The translations under genes were made by a program, and so were the position numbers. A DNA stretch of 64,000 bases from Terebella lapidaria. Its lineage: Eukaryota > Annelida > Polychaeta > Terebellida > Terebellidae. This document shows positions 37,085 to 49,082 of the stretch, piece by piece (positions within the stretch are counted from its first letter, which is position 1; every line of letters begins with the position of its first letter). The stretch lies in assembly GCA_949152475.1 (NCBI GenBank), contig OX424570.1, positions 2,592,181-2,656,180 on the forward strand. The letters are read 5' to 3'. The notes under the pieces were generated by a model, which searched no databases, was not told the origin of the DNA, and saw nothing but the letters and a program-made list of their open reading frames with translations.

Positions 37085-40000
37085 GCTGCTGTTGTTGTTG
37101 TAAAAGTTGCTGCTCATGCTGGGTCTGAGCGTAGAGTTCTAACTCACGAGTCCAGTCCTGTCAGTCAACAAAATATGATTATTTCTTCATCATTCTCATC
37201 AACAATTGAGCATACATATGTACATTATACATGTTAAACAACGATACTTGTATTTGAATTTCCGATTGAAAAACAATCAGAATACACTGTATGTAAGTCA
37301 CTATATCTAGCCCATGCCTGGTTGAGTCGGATGCGGTAGTTTTCGACACTCCCCACGCTCCCGTAGCTGCGCTGACTGTCTCGACACGTGTCACGTATCC
37401 GATGGTTACGGCTGAGTCGCGGCGTGCTCTGGGCGGATCTACGCAAGTCGTCCTCACTCGAACCTCTGCAACAACATCTCAGGATCAGTGTCAGTACTGT
37501 ATGCTTCATGTATGGATCTGGGATTCTGAGACCACTCAACAGACCTCAAGTATTATATGAATGACCTCACAACCTCATGATTGGATCTTCCAAGACTTTG
37601 TGTGATGAATTACAACATGTATAACATACTTTGTACAAAGCGAACACGAAGACTACATTTAACACGTACAATGTTGTAAAATATAAGCTCATTCCGAACA
37701 TTCACATATTTTGACATTAACGAAACAATATCATTGTCAAGACATTACGTAAGTAAAAGCACAAAATCTTAAAATCATGTCACAAAAACATGTCCATGTA
37801 TGACAGTTTGATATGTCAGATGTTATATGCGAGATGATTACATATAAATATTTAATTTCAGGTGGGAAAACATATACAGCCGACTTGTATAAACTGTCAG
37901 ATATATCATGTTAATATCATCTCGTCAAAAAAATCCTAGCATGAAATGGAAAGCGGAGCATGGTAACATTACAACTCCCCTGCGGAATTTATAACGCAAA
38001 TATTTTGACAGAAACCAGCAATTACACCGGCGCAGACGATGTGCTGCCCATGACGATGAATTGGCTGCCGACAGTTGAAACACAACAATAGCAATACATC
38101 GGGCATACTTGTACCAGTATCCCGCTATTTATATCGCTTAATAACGGGTGATGTTTTGGGCGGACTGCCAGCGATAAAAGGTCAACATGTCTCGCGAGAC
38201 ACGGTGTACCTTATCGTAATGCCCCTAGACACTATTTTATTATTGTACTGCATATTGTTATGGCGTCTGTATTGTCACTCTTTTGTGTTTCTGATCCGAT
38301 CCGGCGATCCACGCATGTGATATTCATGCATATTTATGTAGTATGCACAATTATAAACGCTTGGAGTATTTTGTGTACATATGGGTTCATATTAAATGAA
38401 TATACATATTATGTAATATGTACCAGCCCGTCTCATGGAAGTGGTTAAAATGTTGTTCAGTCTACTGCCAACATGGCTGATGGTATTAAACAAACACAAG
38501 ATATTACTTGTAACTCATCTATCAACATAGCGCTCATTAGATTATTTGTTTTGTGATGATTACATGTAATTACTAGTAATTATAGACACGATGTAAATGT
38601 AAACATGAGTGACTAATGCAAATAGCCTTTTGCCGGCAAGACGCATTAACAACTTTGTCACGTTTCACATGCTCACAAAAATACTATGCATGATCGAGTC
38701 AATTTTTGTCAAAGACAATACGCATGATACAAGGCAAATGTCATGTTTATGTTTTTGTAGAGGGATGAGTGCAGACAAAGCAACAAGAATGCACACGAAC
38801 AATCACGAGAAATGTTGTGTTACAAGCGTCAAGCATGCACGTGCCTAGAAGCTAATGTTTTGGCACTTTTGATCAGACTTCCATCCAAACATGACATATG
38901 ATAACAGCAGAACCGTTGGCAGACTTCAAAACTCACCTAAGACAAGCGAACATCATTCAAGGTGCGGATAGAACCATACTTCCTATTGTCTCTTCGTTCC
39001 CTTACATTAACGGCTTCCTTGCTGTAAGCCCTGCTGCATTATCGCGGCTAGTACAAACTTATGATATAGTTGTCGATCATTGGTTGTCTATGCGACGAAT
39101 GGAGCCGTAAATATCCAAGAGATACACATACAATCATGAACAGTTCCCCAGCTTTTCCACTGAGGTCATAACGAGTTTCCAGAGTCAAATATTGCAGGAC
39201 AGAAGAGCAATGCATGCATGGCATACTGTATGGCACTATAAGTAAAGTGTCCTTTTGTTTGCAGATCATTTTCGCCACTGGTAAAACAAAGCTTCATGCT
39301 TTTAGAAGATCATTTCAGATTCCCAGGTCCACATATCAAGTGCGTCTTCAGGTGAATTCGTGGATCCCTGTCATTAATATGATTGGACAGGTGACGCAAA
39401 AATCAATATACATTATTCCACTAACATAACCACGGCTCCGTTGCCATGACAACAGGGATGCTTTAAGACTCTCGGTCCGTATCGATGCACCCCTGAGCCA
39501 ATATCATGAACACATGTAATCCATACATGTACCGGTATTTCAGTCGGCAAGCGTATCATGTTTCAAAACTGTCGGTCTGGTGTGAAGCGACAAATCATCA
39601 ATATTTATCAATAATTCGACCTGAAACCTACGAAAGACCATGGTCCATATGAATTTTTTATTTTGGTATCATGTCTGCTGTGTCAAATTAAAGTATCTTG
39701 CTTGTGACTGGGTTGATTAATTAATGATTAGCACACATTGGAGCAATAGTTGCTGGTAATGTTTTTTTGTGTTCACATTAATATAACTATGCATTTAGTC
39801 TGCAAAACTGTTGGATAGGTGATGACAATGTTTACTGTGTTCATGTTCATATAATGCAGTTACACGTAGCTGCATATATCATAAAATCTTCTTCATCATC
39901 TTCCGCCTTATTTCAGGGGAAGCTTCACGCTTCAAAAATCTTTGCAGAACAGATGATGAAAAACCGTTGACAGCTCTGCCGAAATCCAAGCTGGTATTAA

Positions 40001-43000
40001 TCAAATCGCATTCAACCCCGACACCACTTTATCCATCAATGTAATAACAAACGACAATGCCGCTTTATCCATGACTAAACCTGCGATAACATCCGCGGCA
40101 CTAAACGTAAACAAGGTTGGAGAACGTCTAACAAATTCCCCAGATCGGTATTGTACCACCCGCCCTCACGTCCGAGGTAATAAATGTCTGGATGGATTCC
40201 AATGTTGTTGGTGGATATACATGTATCACTCGTTGATACATGGGACGGTGCGACGGTAGTCTATGATTGATGAATGATGCCTGTACTCGTTCTAAATAGA
40301 CTCACAAAACAGTGCAGAAAACCGTAGGGGAAGATTGTACCATTATTTCCCCAACCTGCAGGTTTTCCCGAGTGATTGAAATTGGAAAGTCATGATGCGT
40401 GAACAACGTTCAATCTGCTGCGAAAGCTTCTCGTGTGTTGGAATTATCCCCACATGTGCACAAGAAAATGTTCCGACTAAGCCGTAGGTATCATGTCCAC
40501 ATCGCAACTACAATCTCTAAATCCAATGGTTATTCCGACTGCTAGTTTTTGTCGTTATGTATTTCCCCTAAAATTGCCATTGCCTTCATTTCGCTCAAGA
40601 CAAAAACAGCAAGACATCATCAGTATTATCCACCGAACAGACTTCCACATGAAACTCTGATTTTCCAAGACTCCGATATTATCCATAATTGACGACCCTT
40701 GCCGGGCTTCCAGTAATGACCAAAATGGAACTTCACCCTGGGGGGTCAACCATTGGAAGGTAGAGGGGGACAGGAAGACATCCTCCCTCCCATAGCCAGG
40801 GTGGGGTGGGAAGGGGGTTAACGTGCCCCTATAAGGCTACACCCTGTCCGTGTCTCCTGTTTCTCTCGTGGCTGTGTTCGGTCACCTGCGCGGTTATCAA
40901 TAACGACCAGCGATGTCCGCGTTGACAGAAAACGTCTGTGCATTACTCCCTTGACGTGCTCAGACAGCATTCTGGGATAGGCGGATCAATGATTATGGTG
41001 TACGATGGGAGCGTGGGACAACGAGGAATCTGCGAAACTATAGCAGGGTGGGGTTAATGAACATGATGAGGGGTTGAACTGGGAATGGTAGAGACATGAT
41101 GCACTATTTGTAGGTCGCGAGAGAGCATTTGTTTTTGTGGAGAATGGATGGAGAGGGAGAGGCAGGGGGAGGGGGGTGCACTGACAGAATTTATTGACAA
41201 CTGTCAATTGAGCTTATCAGTTGCAAACAGAAGCCTCTGTGAGCAAGATATTGATGTGTGACTGTCTTTTTTCTGCCCCAGCAGAGCGACTCAACATCAT
41301 CGTACAAAATAATTGTCACCCCCACGAATTTGTCCTATTTACCATGCTTACACATGATGTAATTTTCCTGGGCGGCCTATGAGTTGGTGCAATGGTGTTG
41401 CCAATTCTGAATGGGTGTTCTCCCCTGCTGACAGAGTAGAACAATTGTTCAGCTGCTGTTATCAGTTTTGCTTATCAGTGTTGCTATCATTCACACTGTG
41501 TAGCCCAGTGATTGCAAATGTTGCTTATCAGTGAGATGTTGTTTCAATTCCCTGCCTGGAATTTTTTCTGTCACAAATTGATCCATTGCAGAAGCAGGAA
41601 ATATTGTGACAAAACAAACGTTAACAGTAAAGTTGATATTGTATATTAAGGTTAAACTAGACGTCAAGGCCTAAAGATGCCTTGGAGGCATTTCGGTGTG
41701 ATGATTAATTTATAATATATACTAGATATCGACGAAAATGAAAAATGTCGACTCCGCAAAAAAATTTACCGTTAAAATAATACCCCTTAGACATGTTTGC
41801 CTAGGGCGACGAGTCCGAAAATAACGTCCGTTTCGCTCTACGACACAACGTTCCCGAGATATCCACGAAAACGAGAAATGCCGACTCGGAAAAACAATTT
41901 GGGGTCAAGGTCAAAGTCCATCCATAATACCCCTTAGACATGTTTGTCTACGACACACCGTTCCCGAGATATCGACGAAAACGAAAAATGCCGATTCGGC
42001 AAAAAAATTTGGGGTCAAGGTCAAAGTTCATCCATAATACCCCTTAGACATGTTTGTCTAGGGCGACAAACCGAAAATAACGTCCGTTTCGCTCTACGAC
42101 ACACCGTTTCCGGGATATCGACGAAAACGAAAAATGCCGACTCGGCAAAAAAAATTCGTGTCAAGGTCAAAGTTCATCCATAATACCCTTAAGACGAGTC
42201 CGAAAATAACGTCCGTTTCGCTCTACGAAGCACCGTTTCCGAGATATCGACAAAAACGAAAAATGCCGACTCGGCAAAAAAATTTCGGGTCAAGGTCAAA
42301 GTTCATCAATAATACCCCTTAGGCATGTTTGTCTATGGCGACGAGTCCGAAAATAACGTCCGTTTCGCTCTACGACGCACCGTTTCCGAGATATCGACGA
42401 AAACGACAAAAGGCCGACTCGGCAAAAAAATTTGGGGTCAAGGTCAAAGTTCATCCATAATACCCCTTATGCATGTTTGTCTAGGGCGACGAGTCCGAAA
42501 ATAACGTCCGTTTCGCTCTACGACGCACCGTTTCCGAGATATGCAGGATGCCTCAAGGATGACTCAGCAAAAAATTATTTCGACCTCTAGGTCAAAGGTC
42601 GTTTGACGTATCGATCCCAAAATCAATAGGGTTCTTCCCTGTTGATATATAAACCTCCGTGCAAAATTCTGCAACTATTGCCTGAATATTTTTCGAGTTA
42701 TCGTCCGGAAACCAAGTTTCAAGATCAGCCTCGATTTCATCCTCAAGGACCTCACGGACCTCGGAGCCGGATCAAAAAAAATAATACACCCTAGAGATGT
42801 TTGTCTAGGGCGACGAGTCCGAAAATAACGTCCGTTTCGCTCTACGATGCACGGTTTCTGAGATATGCAGGAAGCCTCAAGGATGAATCAGCAAAAAATT
42901 ATTTCGACCTCTAGGTCAAAGGTCGTTTGACGGATCGAGCCCAAAATCAATAGGGTTCTTCCCTGGTGGCATATGAACCTCCATGCAGAGTTCTGCAACT

Positions 43001-44860
43001 ATTGCGTAAATATTTTTCCAGTTATCGTCCGGAAACCAAGTCTCAAAATTAGCCTTGATTTCATCCTCACGGACCTCACGGACCTCGGATCCGGCTCAAA
43101 AAGAATAGCGTTCTTCCACATATCATTTCTGACTTGTGGTGAAAATTTGACCAGAATCCGTCAAGGCAATCTAAAGTTATCGTCCGGAAACCAAAAGTGG
43201 CGGAAGAAGAAAAAAAAGAAAAAAAAAAAAAAAAAATTCTGCTAAAACCATAAAGGCATTTCTGCCGAAATGCCTTTGCCGAAATGCCTTAATAAGAAAG
43301 GTGATATGATTAAATGGACTTCTTGTTAAAAAAAACAACATTCAACGATTTTGTTGTAATCATTTTTTTTTGGAAATTTAGACCATTTTATAATTATATT
43401 TGTGTATATTTATGTATATTTTTTTTTATATAAGTTCATCATGTTTAATCTATGTGTTGAATAATCAAAAAGTAGATGCACACAGAAGAAGATATTGCAC
43501 ACATACATACAATGTATATACATGATATATAAATGCTTCGTCACACATCCTTCACGCCACCTTCACTGGACAACACCTGCAGAGAAAACTTCAGACTTGG
43601 CCTGATGGGGTCAAGTAAATGAAAGGGGTGTGAATAATTTGTCCACATCATATCCCAACACCACTGGTTCTCGGGAGGGAAGCACCTTTTACCAGTCACA
43701 AACTTTGACGGGGGGGGGGGGGGGGGGGGGGGGTGTCGACACCCAGAATATGTACTCATGGAGGTGGGAGAACTATTCATTTGTGTGCTTTTTTATGTGA
43801 ATGTTCATGGCATGCTGGCCATCTCAAAACTGCCTGGAATCAGGCATAGAATTAAAGTCAATTAGGCGAGAAATGAACAAGCCAGTGGGTGGGCCTGTTG
43901 AGTAAAACCCAGAGAATGTGAGATATTTAAATGGGCGAAGAAGATACATAGAGCTGACATTTCATGCTTTGTTCATTCTGCTAAAGATGGGCCAGTGAAG
44001 AAAAGTGAACTGACTTTATCTGGGACATTTTAATGTTTAAACACCATGAAGTTTTCTGAGCAGATGCTTTTATTGTTTGCAAAGATAGAATTTTGCCATT
44101 TTCACATGTTGTAGTAGTAGAAATGCAAGTATGTGTTTCTAAATACCTGATATTATTATATGTTGGTATCTCTTATAAACCAGATTGTTTTTTAAAATTA
44201 CACATCCAATACCCTAACATCTATGTAAATGTTGTAAAATATGGAATAGAGATTCTAATTAAATGTTTTACTATCAAATATCAGCATTTCAATTTCATTA
44301 ACAATCACATGAAGAGAGAAAAGTGAGCAGATCTCAACAAAAATGTACTTACATGTATGATGTGATCATGTTAATGTAAAAGATGACATATACTAGTATA
44401 CATACATATCATATACATAATCCTTACAATATACCATAGTCAGTTATGAGTGATCCAGTAATTTCAGCACAAAGGATTGTTAATTAACAGTGTCAGTGCA
44501 AGTGAAACAAGGCTGAATAATTATCAGATTTAGTAGTATGTGATTTACTGAAATATGAATCAATTTCCCTCGGGACATGACTTGCTGATTCCTATTATAC
44601 ATGCATGTTCTCACTTGAACTTTTCTTCCTGAACACAAAACGCGTGTAGAATACATGCTTTATCATATACCGCCAACCACAATACACAAGTCTACATACA
44701 TCGGTATGCACTGATATGGACTGACATGCCGAGCATTTCAACTCACCTCAAACCAAGCTTGTTCAACATGGATGTAAACTTGTCCATAGTTCACACGCCT
44801 CCCCTCGCTCGAATCTGCAGTAGTTCGCTCCCAAAGCCAAGACATTGGTACCTCGGTCAT
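19665..44860 (-). CDS. NCKAP5: NCKAP5 / NCKAP5L family protein (Nck-associated protein 5), multi-exon
   Basis: I spliced the coding exons by hand; all phases fit. Minus-strand order: 44860-44747, 37157-36636, 36383-36243, 30484-30351, 30005-29915, 28727-28638, 28374-28327, 26693-26514, 26188-26069, 25846-25733, 25491-25363, 25160-22296, 21926-21786, 21304-20162, 19808-19665 (stop), about 1,991 residues. Alternative exons lie at 37465-37288 and 33747-33697. Family hallmarks: coiled coils EKHSSHRDKLTLARLQQEMA and ELERERMLRVAAEQRL, then ENENQRQQYEKCLDEIANQV leading to LREECAKLQKRVADLEMQNQ, which match vertebrate NCKAP5/NCKAP5L closely. In the large exon, AAFMQQIQKMV, RRDYGDYVML and DSGVGTG fit the conserved C-terminal region. 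NCKAP5L (Cep169) is a microtubule plus-end/centrosome protein; the vertebrate paralogues bind Nck or EB1. Expected role: cytoplasmic microtubule organisation. The 5' exons and the C-terminal tail are less certain than the coiled-coil core. Confidence 0.88.
20162..21304 (-). CDS. NCKAP5: large C-terminal exon of the NCKAP5-family gene (381 codons)
   Basis: Bounded by TTTTGCAG and CAG|GTCAGA, in phase 0 on both sides. Low-complexity Ser/Pro/Asn/Gln-rich sequence with many SP and TP dipeptides, as in the disordered part of the family. A short predicted helix (MKTHLANLTKKVDNFQLDL) lies in its last quarter. I see no enzyme-like domain. Confidence 0.75.
21786..21926 (-). CDS. NCKAP5: small exon of the NCKAP5-family gene (47 codons)
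   Basis: Acceptor ATTTTCAG, donor AAG|GTCAGG, phase 0 at both ends. It contains FDVRKYRQLLQADSQW, which looks helical and well ordered between two disordered exons, so it is a candidate interaction motif. Confidence 0.75.
21971..22180. repeat. 38-bp minisatellite, about 5.5 copies, intronic
   Basis: The word GTAGGCTACTGAG recurs at 21971, 22009, 22047, 22085, 22123 and 22161. Units differ mainly at one T/C position, so duplication is recent. It lies in the intron between two NCKAP5 exons. Confidence 0.95.
22296..25160 (-). CDS. NCKAP5: giant central exon of the NCKAP5-family gene (955 codons)
   Basis: Open for 2,865 bp in phase 0 from an acceptor at 25160 (TTAG before TTACAC) to a donor ACG|GTCAGT. 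It encodes PPPWLKDQVFRAGESPISSI near its start and a long Ser-rich disordered chain. The conserved block SAAFMQQIQKMV...RRDYGDYVMLKSP and SQDSGVGTGSD follow. Later come VWTREGICEDMKASLAKRGL and a basic SKSASTLKERSRSSSLSA tail. The vertebrate gene also has one giant exon. The last 30 residues (LDPGFLKGAG...) look unlike the rest; an earlier donor (GAC|GTCAAG, about 22396) would exclude them. Confidence 0.85.
25363..25491 (-). CDS. NCKAP5: NCKAP5-family exon, 43 codons (EISVESLQSL)
   Basis: Acceptor ATTTAG, donor CAG|GTGAGA, phase 0. Encodes SYSEISVESLQSLCSDYNEQ, leading directly into the LHLEDSLGKAQLSSPPPWLK start of the giant exon. Confidence 0.85.
25733..25846 (-). CDS. NCKAP5: NCKAP5-family exon, 38 codons, Thr/Ser-rich
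   Basis: Acceptor TTTACAG, donor CAG|GTCAGT, phase 0. Encodes a Thr/Ser/Ala-rich linker (TTVTMATSTSGTTTVANG) between the coiled-coil block and the disordered region. Confidence 0.8.
26069..26188 (-). CDS. NCKAP5: NCKAP5-family hallmark coiled-coil exon (LREECAKLQKRVADLEMQNQ)
   Basis: Forty codons, acceptor TTTCAG, donor CAG|GTAAAA, phase 0. TLREECAKLQKRVADLEMQN followed by QQLNLMFQQKMKI matches the vertebrate NCKAP5/NCKAP5L segment (LREEC-KLK-RVFDLE-QN--L--LFQQ). Together with the neighbouring exon at 26514-26693 it identifies the gene. Confidence 0.93.
26514..26693 (-). CDS. NCKAP5: NCKAP5-family hallmark coiled-coil exon (YEKCLDEIANQVVQAL)
   Basis: Sixty codons, acceptor TCCGCAG, donor AAG|GTAGGG, phase 0. 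VDKMKVLLERLKMLEAEKSS and ENENQRQQYEKCLDEIANQV are near-identical in pattern to the vertebrate family (LLERLKALEAENSALALENE, then a YERCLDEVANQVVQAL-like stretch). It is the best-conserved exon of the gene. Confidence 0.95.
26862..28249. mobile_element. foldback-rich non-autonomous element with short inverted termini, intronic
   Basis: The left end TAGCTTACCGGC (26862) is the inverse, one mismatch, of the right end GCCGGTAAACTA (28238-28249). The right end is preceded by a GGCCCAAAGGGCC hairpin and a degenerate run of GGACGACGGACGC units, a combination common in marine invertebrate repeats. Inside, a block (AAAATGACCACCAAAGGCAAA, about 27148 and 27568, with a diverged third copy near 28027) is repeated, and a 99-bp hairpin sits at 27291-27389. 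No target duplication is obvious, so the ends are tentative. No protein is encoded. Confidence 0.5.
27291..27389. repeat. near-perfect 99-bp hairpin (arms about 47 bp)
   Basis: GATAATGCAC...GGTCTCTCAC...GAGTGCCC, a loop of about four bases, then GGGCAC...GTGAGAGACC...GTGCATTATC. Roughly nine in ten arm positions pair. It interrupts the repeat block of the surrounding element, so it may be an independent foldback insertion. Confidence 0.8.
28327..28374 (-). CDS. NCKAP5: 16-codon microexon of the NCKAP5-family gene with CxxCxxC
   Basis: Acceptor ATTTTCAG, donor ATG|GTAAGA, exactly 48 bp, phase 0. Encodes CANCHLCNKDISHKMM, with three cysteines and two histidines in 16 residues, unlike the coiled coil around it. 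It could be skipped without changing frame. Confidence 0.75.
28638..28727 (-). CDS. NCKAP5: NCKAP5-family coiled-coil exon, 30 codons
   Basis: Acceptor GCCGGCAG, donor CAG|GTCAGT, phase 0. Encodes QKFRTHVSNLEHENKILLAE, a heptad-patterned helix. Confidence 0.85.
29588..29926. repeat. 19-bp minisatellite overlapping a NCKAP5 exon end and splice donor
   Basis: On the minus strand the unit is approximately ATCACTTACGAGGTACGAT. The first unit begins in the exon (ATCACTTACGAG, the last four codons) and continues through the donor GTACGGT. About 17 diverged units follow into the intron, many still holding GAG or GGG followed by GTAYGAT. Confidence 0.85.
29915..30005 (-). CDS. NCKAP5: NCKAP5-family coiled-coil exon (91 bp)
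   Basis: Acceptor GATCCAG; begins with one base completing a Lys codon, then MDEMAQSVNQFKGKLNSLRQ and ITYE; donor GAG|GTACGG. It ends inside the first unit of the 19-bp minisatellite. Confidence 0.88.
30351..30484 (-). CDS. NCKAP5: NCKAP5-family coiled-coil exon (RETLVRELERERMLRVAAEQ)
   Basis: Acceptor TTACAG, phase 0; donor CAGAA|GTAAGG, phase 2. RETLVRELERERMLRVAAEQ corresponds to the vertebrate stretch HEKLIHELEEERHLRLQSEK. It is the first exon shared by the long form and the form starting at 33747. Confidence 0.92.
33247..33274. repeat. perfect 12-bp hairpin
   Basis: AACAGCAGACAA, four A, TTGTCTGCTGTT. It lies in a NCKAP5 intron; too short for a microRNA precursor. Function unknown. Confidence 0.6.
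33697..33747 (-). CDS. NCKAP5: alternative first coding exon of the NCKAP5-family gene
   Basis: ATG at 33747, then MSKVWKFLKRSNSCRKE (17 codons), ending at a near-consensus donor AAGGAG|GTAAGG in phase 0. The next acceptor downstream, at 30484, is also phase 0, so splicing yields a form of about 1,750 residues lacking the Q-rich N-terminal extension. The sequence just upstream of the ATG is CpG-rich while the surrounding intron is AT-rich, as expected for a promoter/5'UTR. Based on sequence only. Confidence 0.65.
33748..33880 (-). promoter_or_regulatory. CpG-rich probable internal promoter / 5'UTR
   Basis: A 130-bp island with clustered CpGs (GCGCCCGCTCCGCGCC, TTGCGCGCAG, GGTCGCGAG) inside an AT-rich intron, ending at the ATG of the alternative first exon. 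No TATA box is evident. Confidence 0.45.
36243..36383 (-). CDS. NCKAP5: NCKAP5-family coiled-coil exon (EKHSSHRDKLTLARLQQEMA)
   Basis: Forty-seven codons, donor CTG|GTGAGT, acceptor GGTAG with a weak pyrimidine tract, phase 0. The stretch matches vertebrate NCKAP5 (EQHRSLWREKLAVARLQREV). It belongs to the long form and is bypassed when the 33.7-kb start is used. Confidence 0.9.
36636..37157 (-). CDS. NCKAP5: NCKAP5-gene N-terminal exon with polyglutamine (174 codons)
   Basis: Acceptor GACAG, donor ACG|GTATTG, phase 0. DWTRELELYAQTQHEQQLL runs into a polyQ tract (CAA/CAG repeat at about 37053-37100), a basic RRHRSSKKQERTRSHS segment, a Gly run and GRGKKKKKDRHKSASRERSR. This extension has no counterpart I recall in vertebrate NCKAP5. 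The opposite strand is open too, but those frames are shadows. Confidence 0.78.
37288..37465 (-). CDS. NCKAP5: probable alternative 5' exon of the NCKAP5-family gene
   Basis: Acceptor TGTTGTTGCAG, frame GSSEDDLRRSAQSTPRLSRN...SYGSVGSVENYRIRLNQAW. It needs two bases from an upstream exon that I did not find. The best phase-0 donor is ACA|GTGTAT (weak). Its end (VENYRIRLNQAW) resembles the end of the 44.8-kb exon (VNYGQVYIHVEQAW), so the two may be alternatives feeding the exon at 37157. Confidence 0.55.
37466..41656. other. NCKAP5 intron, no further exon established
   Basis: AT-rich; the ORFs are short and unremarkable. One weak candidate first exon (ATG 40970, minus) is discussed among the rejected items. 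Confidence 0.4.
41657..43294 (-). mobile_element. Helitron/Helentron-like non-autonomous element with internal tandem units, copy A
   Basis: On the minus strand the element ends AAGGCATCTTTAGGCCTT, GACGT, CTAG, followed by T: a subterminal hairpin and CTRR terminus as in Helitron-type elements. Its other end has the inverted motif GGCATTTCGGC...GCCGAAATGCC. The core holds about six variable units of roughly 108-150 bp (TCTCGGAAACGGTGCGTCGT; CGTTATTTTCGGACTCGTC), then a non-repeated part with two long diverged copies (42540-43090). No Rep/helicase is encoded. Copy B at 49764-51835 shares both ends and the unit in opposite orientation. Confidence 0.72.
43710..43733. repeat. poly-G tract (24 G)
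   Basis: An uninterrupted run of 24 G, an unstable homopolymer and a likely site of sequencing length error. Confidence 0.9.
44747..44860 (-). CDS. NCKAP5: first coding exon (distal promoter) of the NCKAP5-family gene
   Basis: ATG at 44860, 38 codons (MTEVPMSWLWERTTADSSEG ... VEQAWFE), consensus donor GAG|GTGAGT in phase 0. The next phase-compatible acceptor is 37157 (DWTRELEL...), giving an uninterrupted frame; the 37465 acceptor is out of phase. Assignment to this gene is by strand, phase and lack of any other candidate. Confidence 0.65.
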
Positions 44861-46941
<2,081 letters not shown>

Positions 46942-47245
46942 TGGTGCTTGCTCATCATAACGTATACAAAAATGTTGTTTGGGCTAACATCATGGCGAGT
47001 TTCATGCTGAGAAGTTGATGGTAAAATTAGTGACTTTTTCTGGGGAAGCGAGGACATCAGTTCACCAGATTATTTCAAAAATTAATGTTGACATTTTCAA
47101 AGAAAGCTGCGAGGAAGTCAGACAATATACAGCCATAGTAGATCTACATGTAGGAAATTTAGGAATTATTATGATTGTGTCCTTCATCGGTATTTTTTTT
47201 ATGAAAAGATGATTGTGCATCGAATAAACAAAATGTGTATAAAAA

Positions 47246-47812
47246 ATACTCTGATTTTTCTAAATCGTTTGTAAACACTGTTTTTTGCTTTATTTTTGTG
47301 ATGCTAAATGTCTCTCTATAACTTGGCACACTTCACCAAGTCAAACGGCAATTTTCTCCCGATTTTGGGATTTCTATTGCGAAAAATGGAAAAGTTTGCA
47401 AGCTACCCCAATGTTAAATTAAGCGCTGTCACCAAAATGTTGTGCATAATTTGCTCGTTTTTTTTAGCGGTGCAATCAATCGAAATCAACATGTTTGTAT
47501 GGAATACACGCCTTCTGTTCCAAAATTACAACTATACTTCGAATCCTTATGGGTGTAAATACGACCAAACCTTTGAATATGTTCAGATTCTCGAGATCCC
47601 GTTTTGGGCTGAAGTTTAAACAAGGATTGTACACATCGTTGGTTTAAAATTGAGGTAGATTGCCAACTTTTTGAATTTTTGCGATTGAAGCCTGAAATTT
47701 GGCAGAAAATTGCCATTTGACTCCGAGGTGAAGTGTGCCAAGTTAAAGCTAGAACAATACCATTTAGCTTCGCTAAAATAGCGTAAAAAAACTGGTGTAA
47801 AAATCAGAGTAT
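47246..47812. mobile_element. foldback (long inverted repeat) element
   Basis: The left end ATACTCTGATTTTT is the exact inverse of the right end AAAAATCAGAGTAT. Inside, CTTGGCACACTTCACC (left) pairs with GGTGAAGTGTGCCAAG (right), so each arm is about 150 bp or more with imperfect pairing. No coding potential. Confidence 0.7.
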
Positions 47813-48535
47813 ATGTGTATATTTTATATTTTGTTTACACAGTCGTTTAATTACTTCCTCACAGATCCTGATCATATAATTTTGAACGTTATGACAGACA
47901 TGTAATTTTATGAATGTGAGGAGGATCTATGACATCCCATGGATTTCCGTTTTGATGACGTCATATGTTGTGGTTTCCCCAGGAACCGCCGAGTTCCTCA
48001 AAATAGTTGATTCTTCATTGCTCTCTGCTGGAATGTCATCGCACCGGCGGATCGTGTAACAGGTTGGCGTGAGAAAACATCATATCCAACATTTGCTTGT
48101 GCGGTGATACTATTCTTAAACACAAAATCGTCAAAGATATTGTAGAATTTTAGTTGTTGACAGTCGACTGACTGGTTGTGGACTGTGGTTGTCATGATTT
48201 GTACTCAATGACCTTGCTGTCCTAGTCGGCTTTGTTGACCCTGGCCTGGTTGACCGTTGTTCTGTGCACATCAGTCGGGGATCCATTGAGAGAGTAGACA
48301 CTGGTAGAGCATTAGCTCGAGATGTACTAGATCTAGCATAGTCCTACACTACAGCTTTGAAGTTGTATGGTAAACCCTGGCCAGCCCAGAATGCAGGCCC
48401 AGGACGTGGTACATTCCGCCTGGCTATACTCTGATTCCTTCAACTCGTTCACAACGTATTTTGCCTTTAGTTCAGTCAATTAATTTCAAGTGAACTATTA
48501 AACTGAATATTGCATGTCTGTGGTTCAAACAGCTA

Positions 48536-48746
48536 CGAGCCATCCGTCCTAAATTCGCCGCATTCCCAAAAACATTTTCGGGTTCTGTTATGTCCTTAAA
48601 ACATCCATTAAAATCGTTAATCGATAGTTTAGTATCATGACTATTTACCATCATCATGATCATTTTGTTTTTCACAAAGCTTCTATGCTTTGCTAATATG
48701 CAGTTGGCGAACTTACGGATGCGGCGAATTTAGGACGGACGGCTCG
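48536..48746. mobile_element. Tc1/mariner-like MITE, 211 bp, TA target duplication
   Basis: Termini of about 28 bp beginning CGAGCC(A/G)TCCGTCCTAAAT are inverted with one mismatch and bordered by TA on both sides. No transposase. Confidence 0.75.
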
Positions 48747-49082
48747 TATTTAATTTACACAAACCTGCCTTCCAAAATGCTATCTGTTTCTTTCAAAACA
48801 CAAAAGTTTTATTTAAGCGAGGGTTTGCTGGAGCCATGGGTGCCGACATATTGTTCGGTTCTAGACCAATGATGACGGAATCCAAATGGACAAGTTCAAA
48901 TTAGGCATAATAGGGGGATTGGTTTGTCAGTTGTCGTCGAGGTGCCTGCACATGCGAGTCATTTCAAATCTGTTTACCTGCGTGGGCGGTCCTGAATCCT
49001 AACCCACGCCCCTATGCAAATTATCCAAACAGAAGGGATTCCAGGGAAAATTTATCATTGTATTAGATTGCTAACTCTCACA

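Noticed and set aside
36480..37237. Long plus-strand and alternate-frame ORFs (up to 188 codons) at 36.5-37.2 kb
   Set aside because: Shadows of the GC-rich NCKAP5 exon at 36636-37157; they include translations of the CAA/CAG repeat in other frames.
40890..40970. Possible extra first exon on minus (ATG 40970, MLSEHVKGVMHRRFLSTRTS, donor GCAG|GTGACC)
   Set aside because: CpG content and an ATG are suggestive, but the donor is mediocre and it joins the 37465 exon only through a shifted acceptor. Too weak to annotate.
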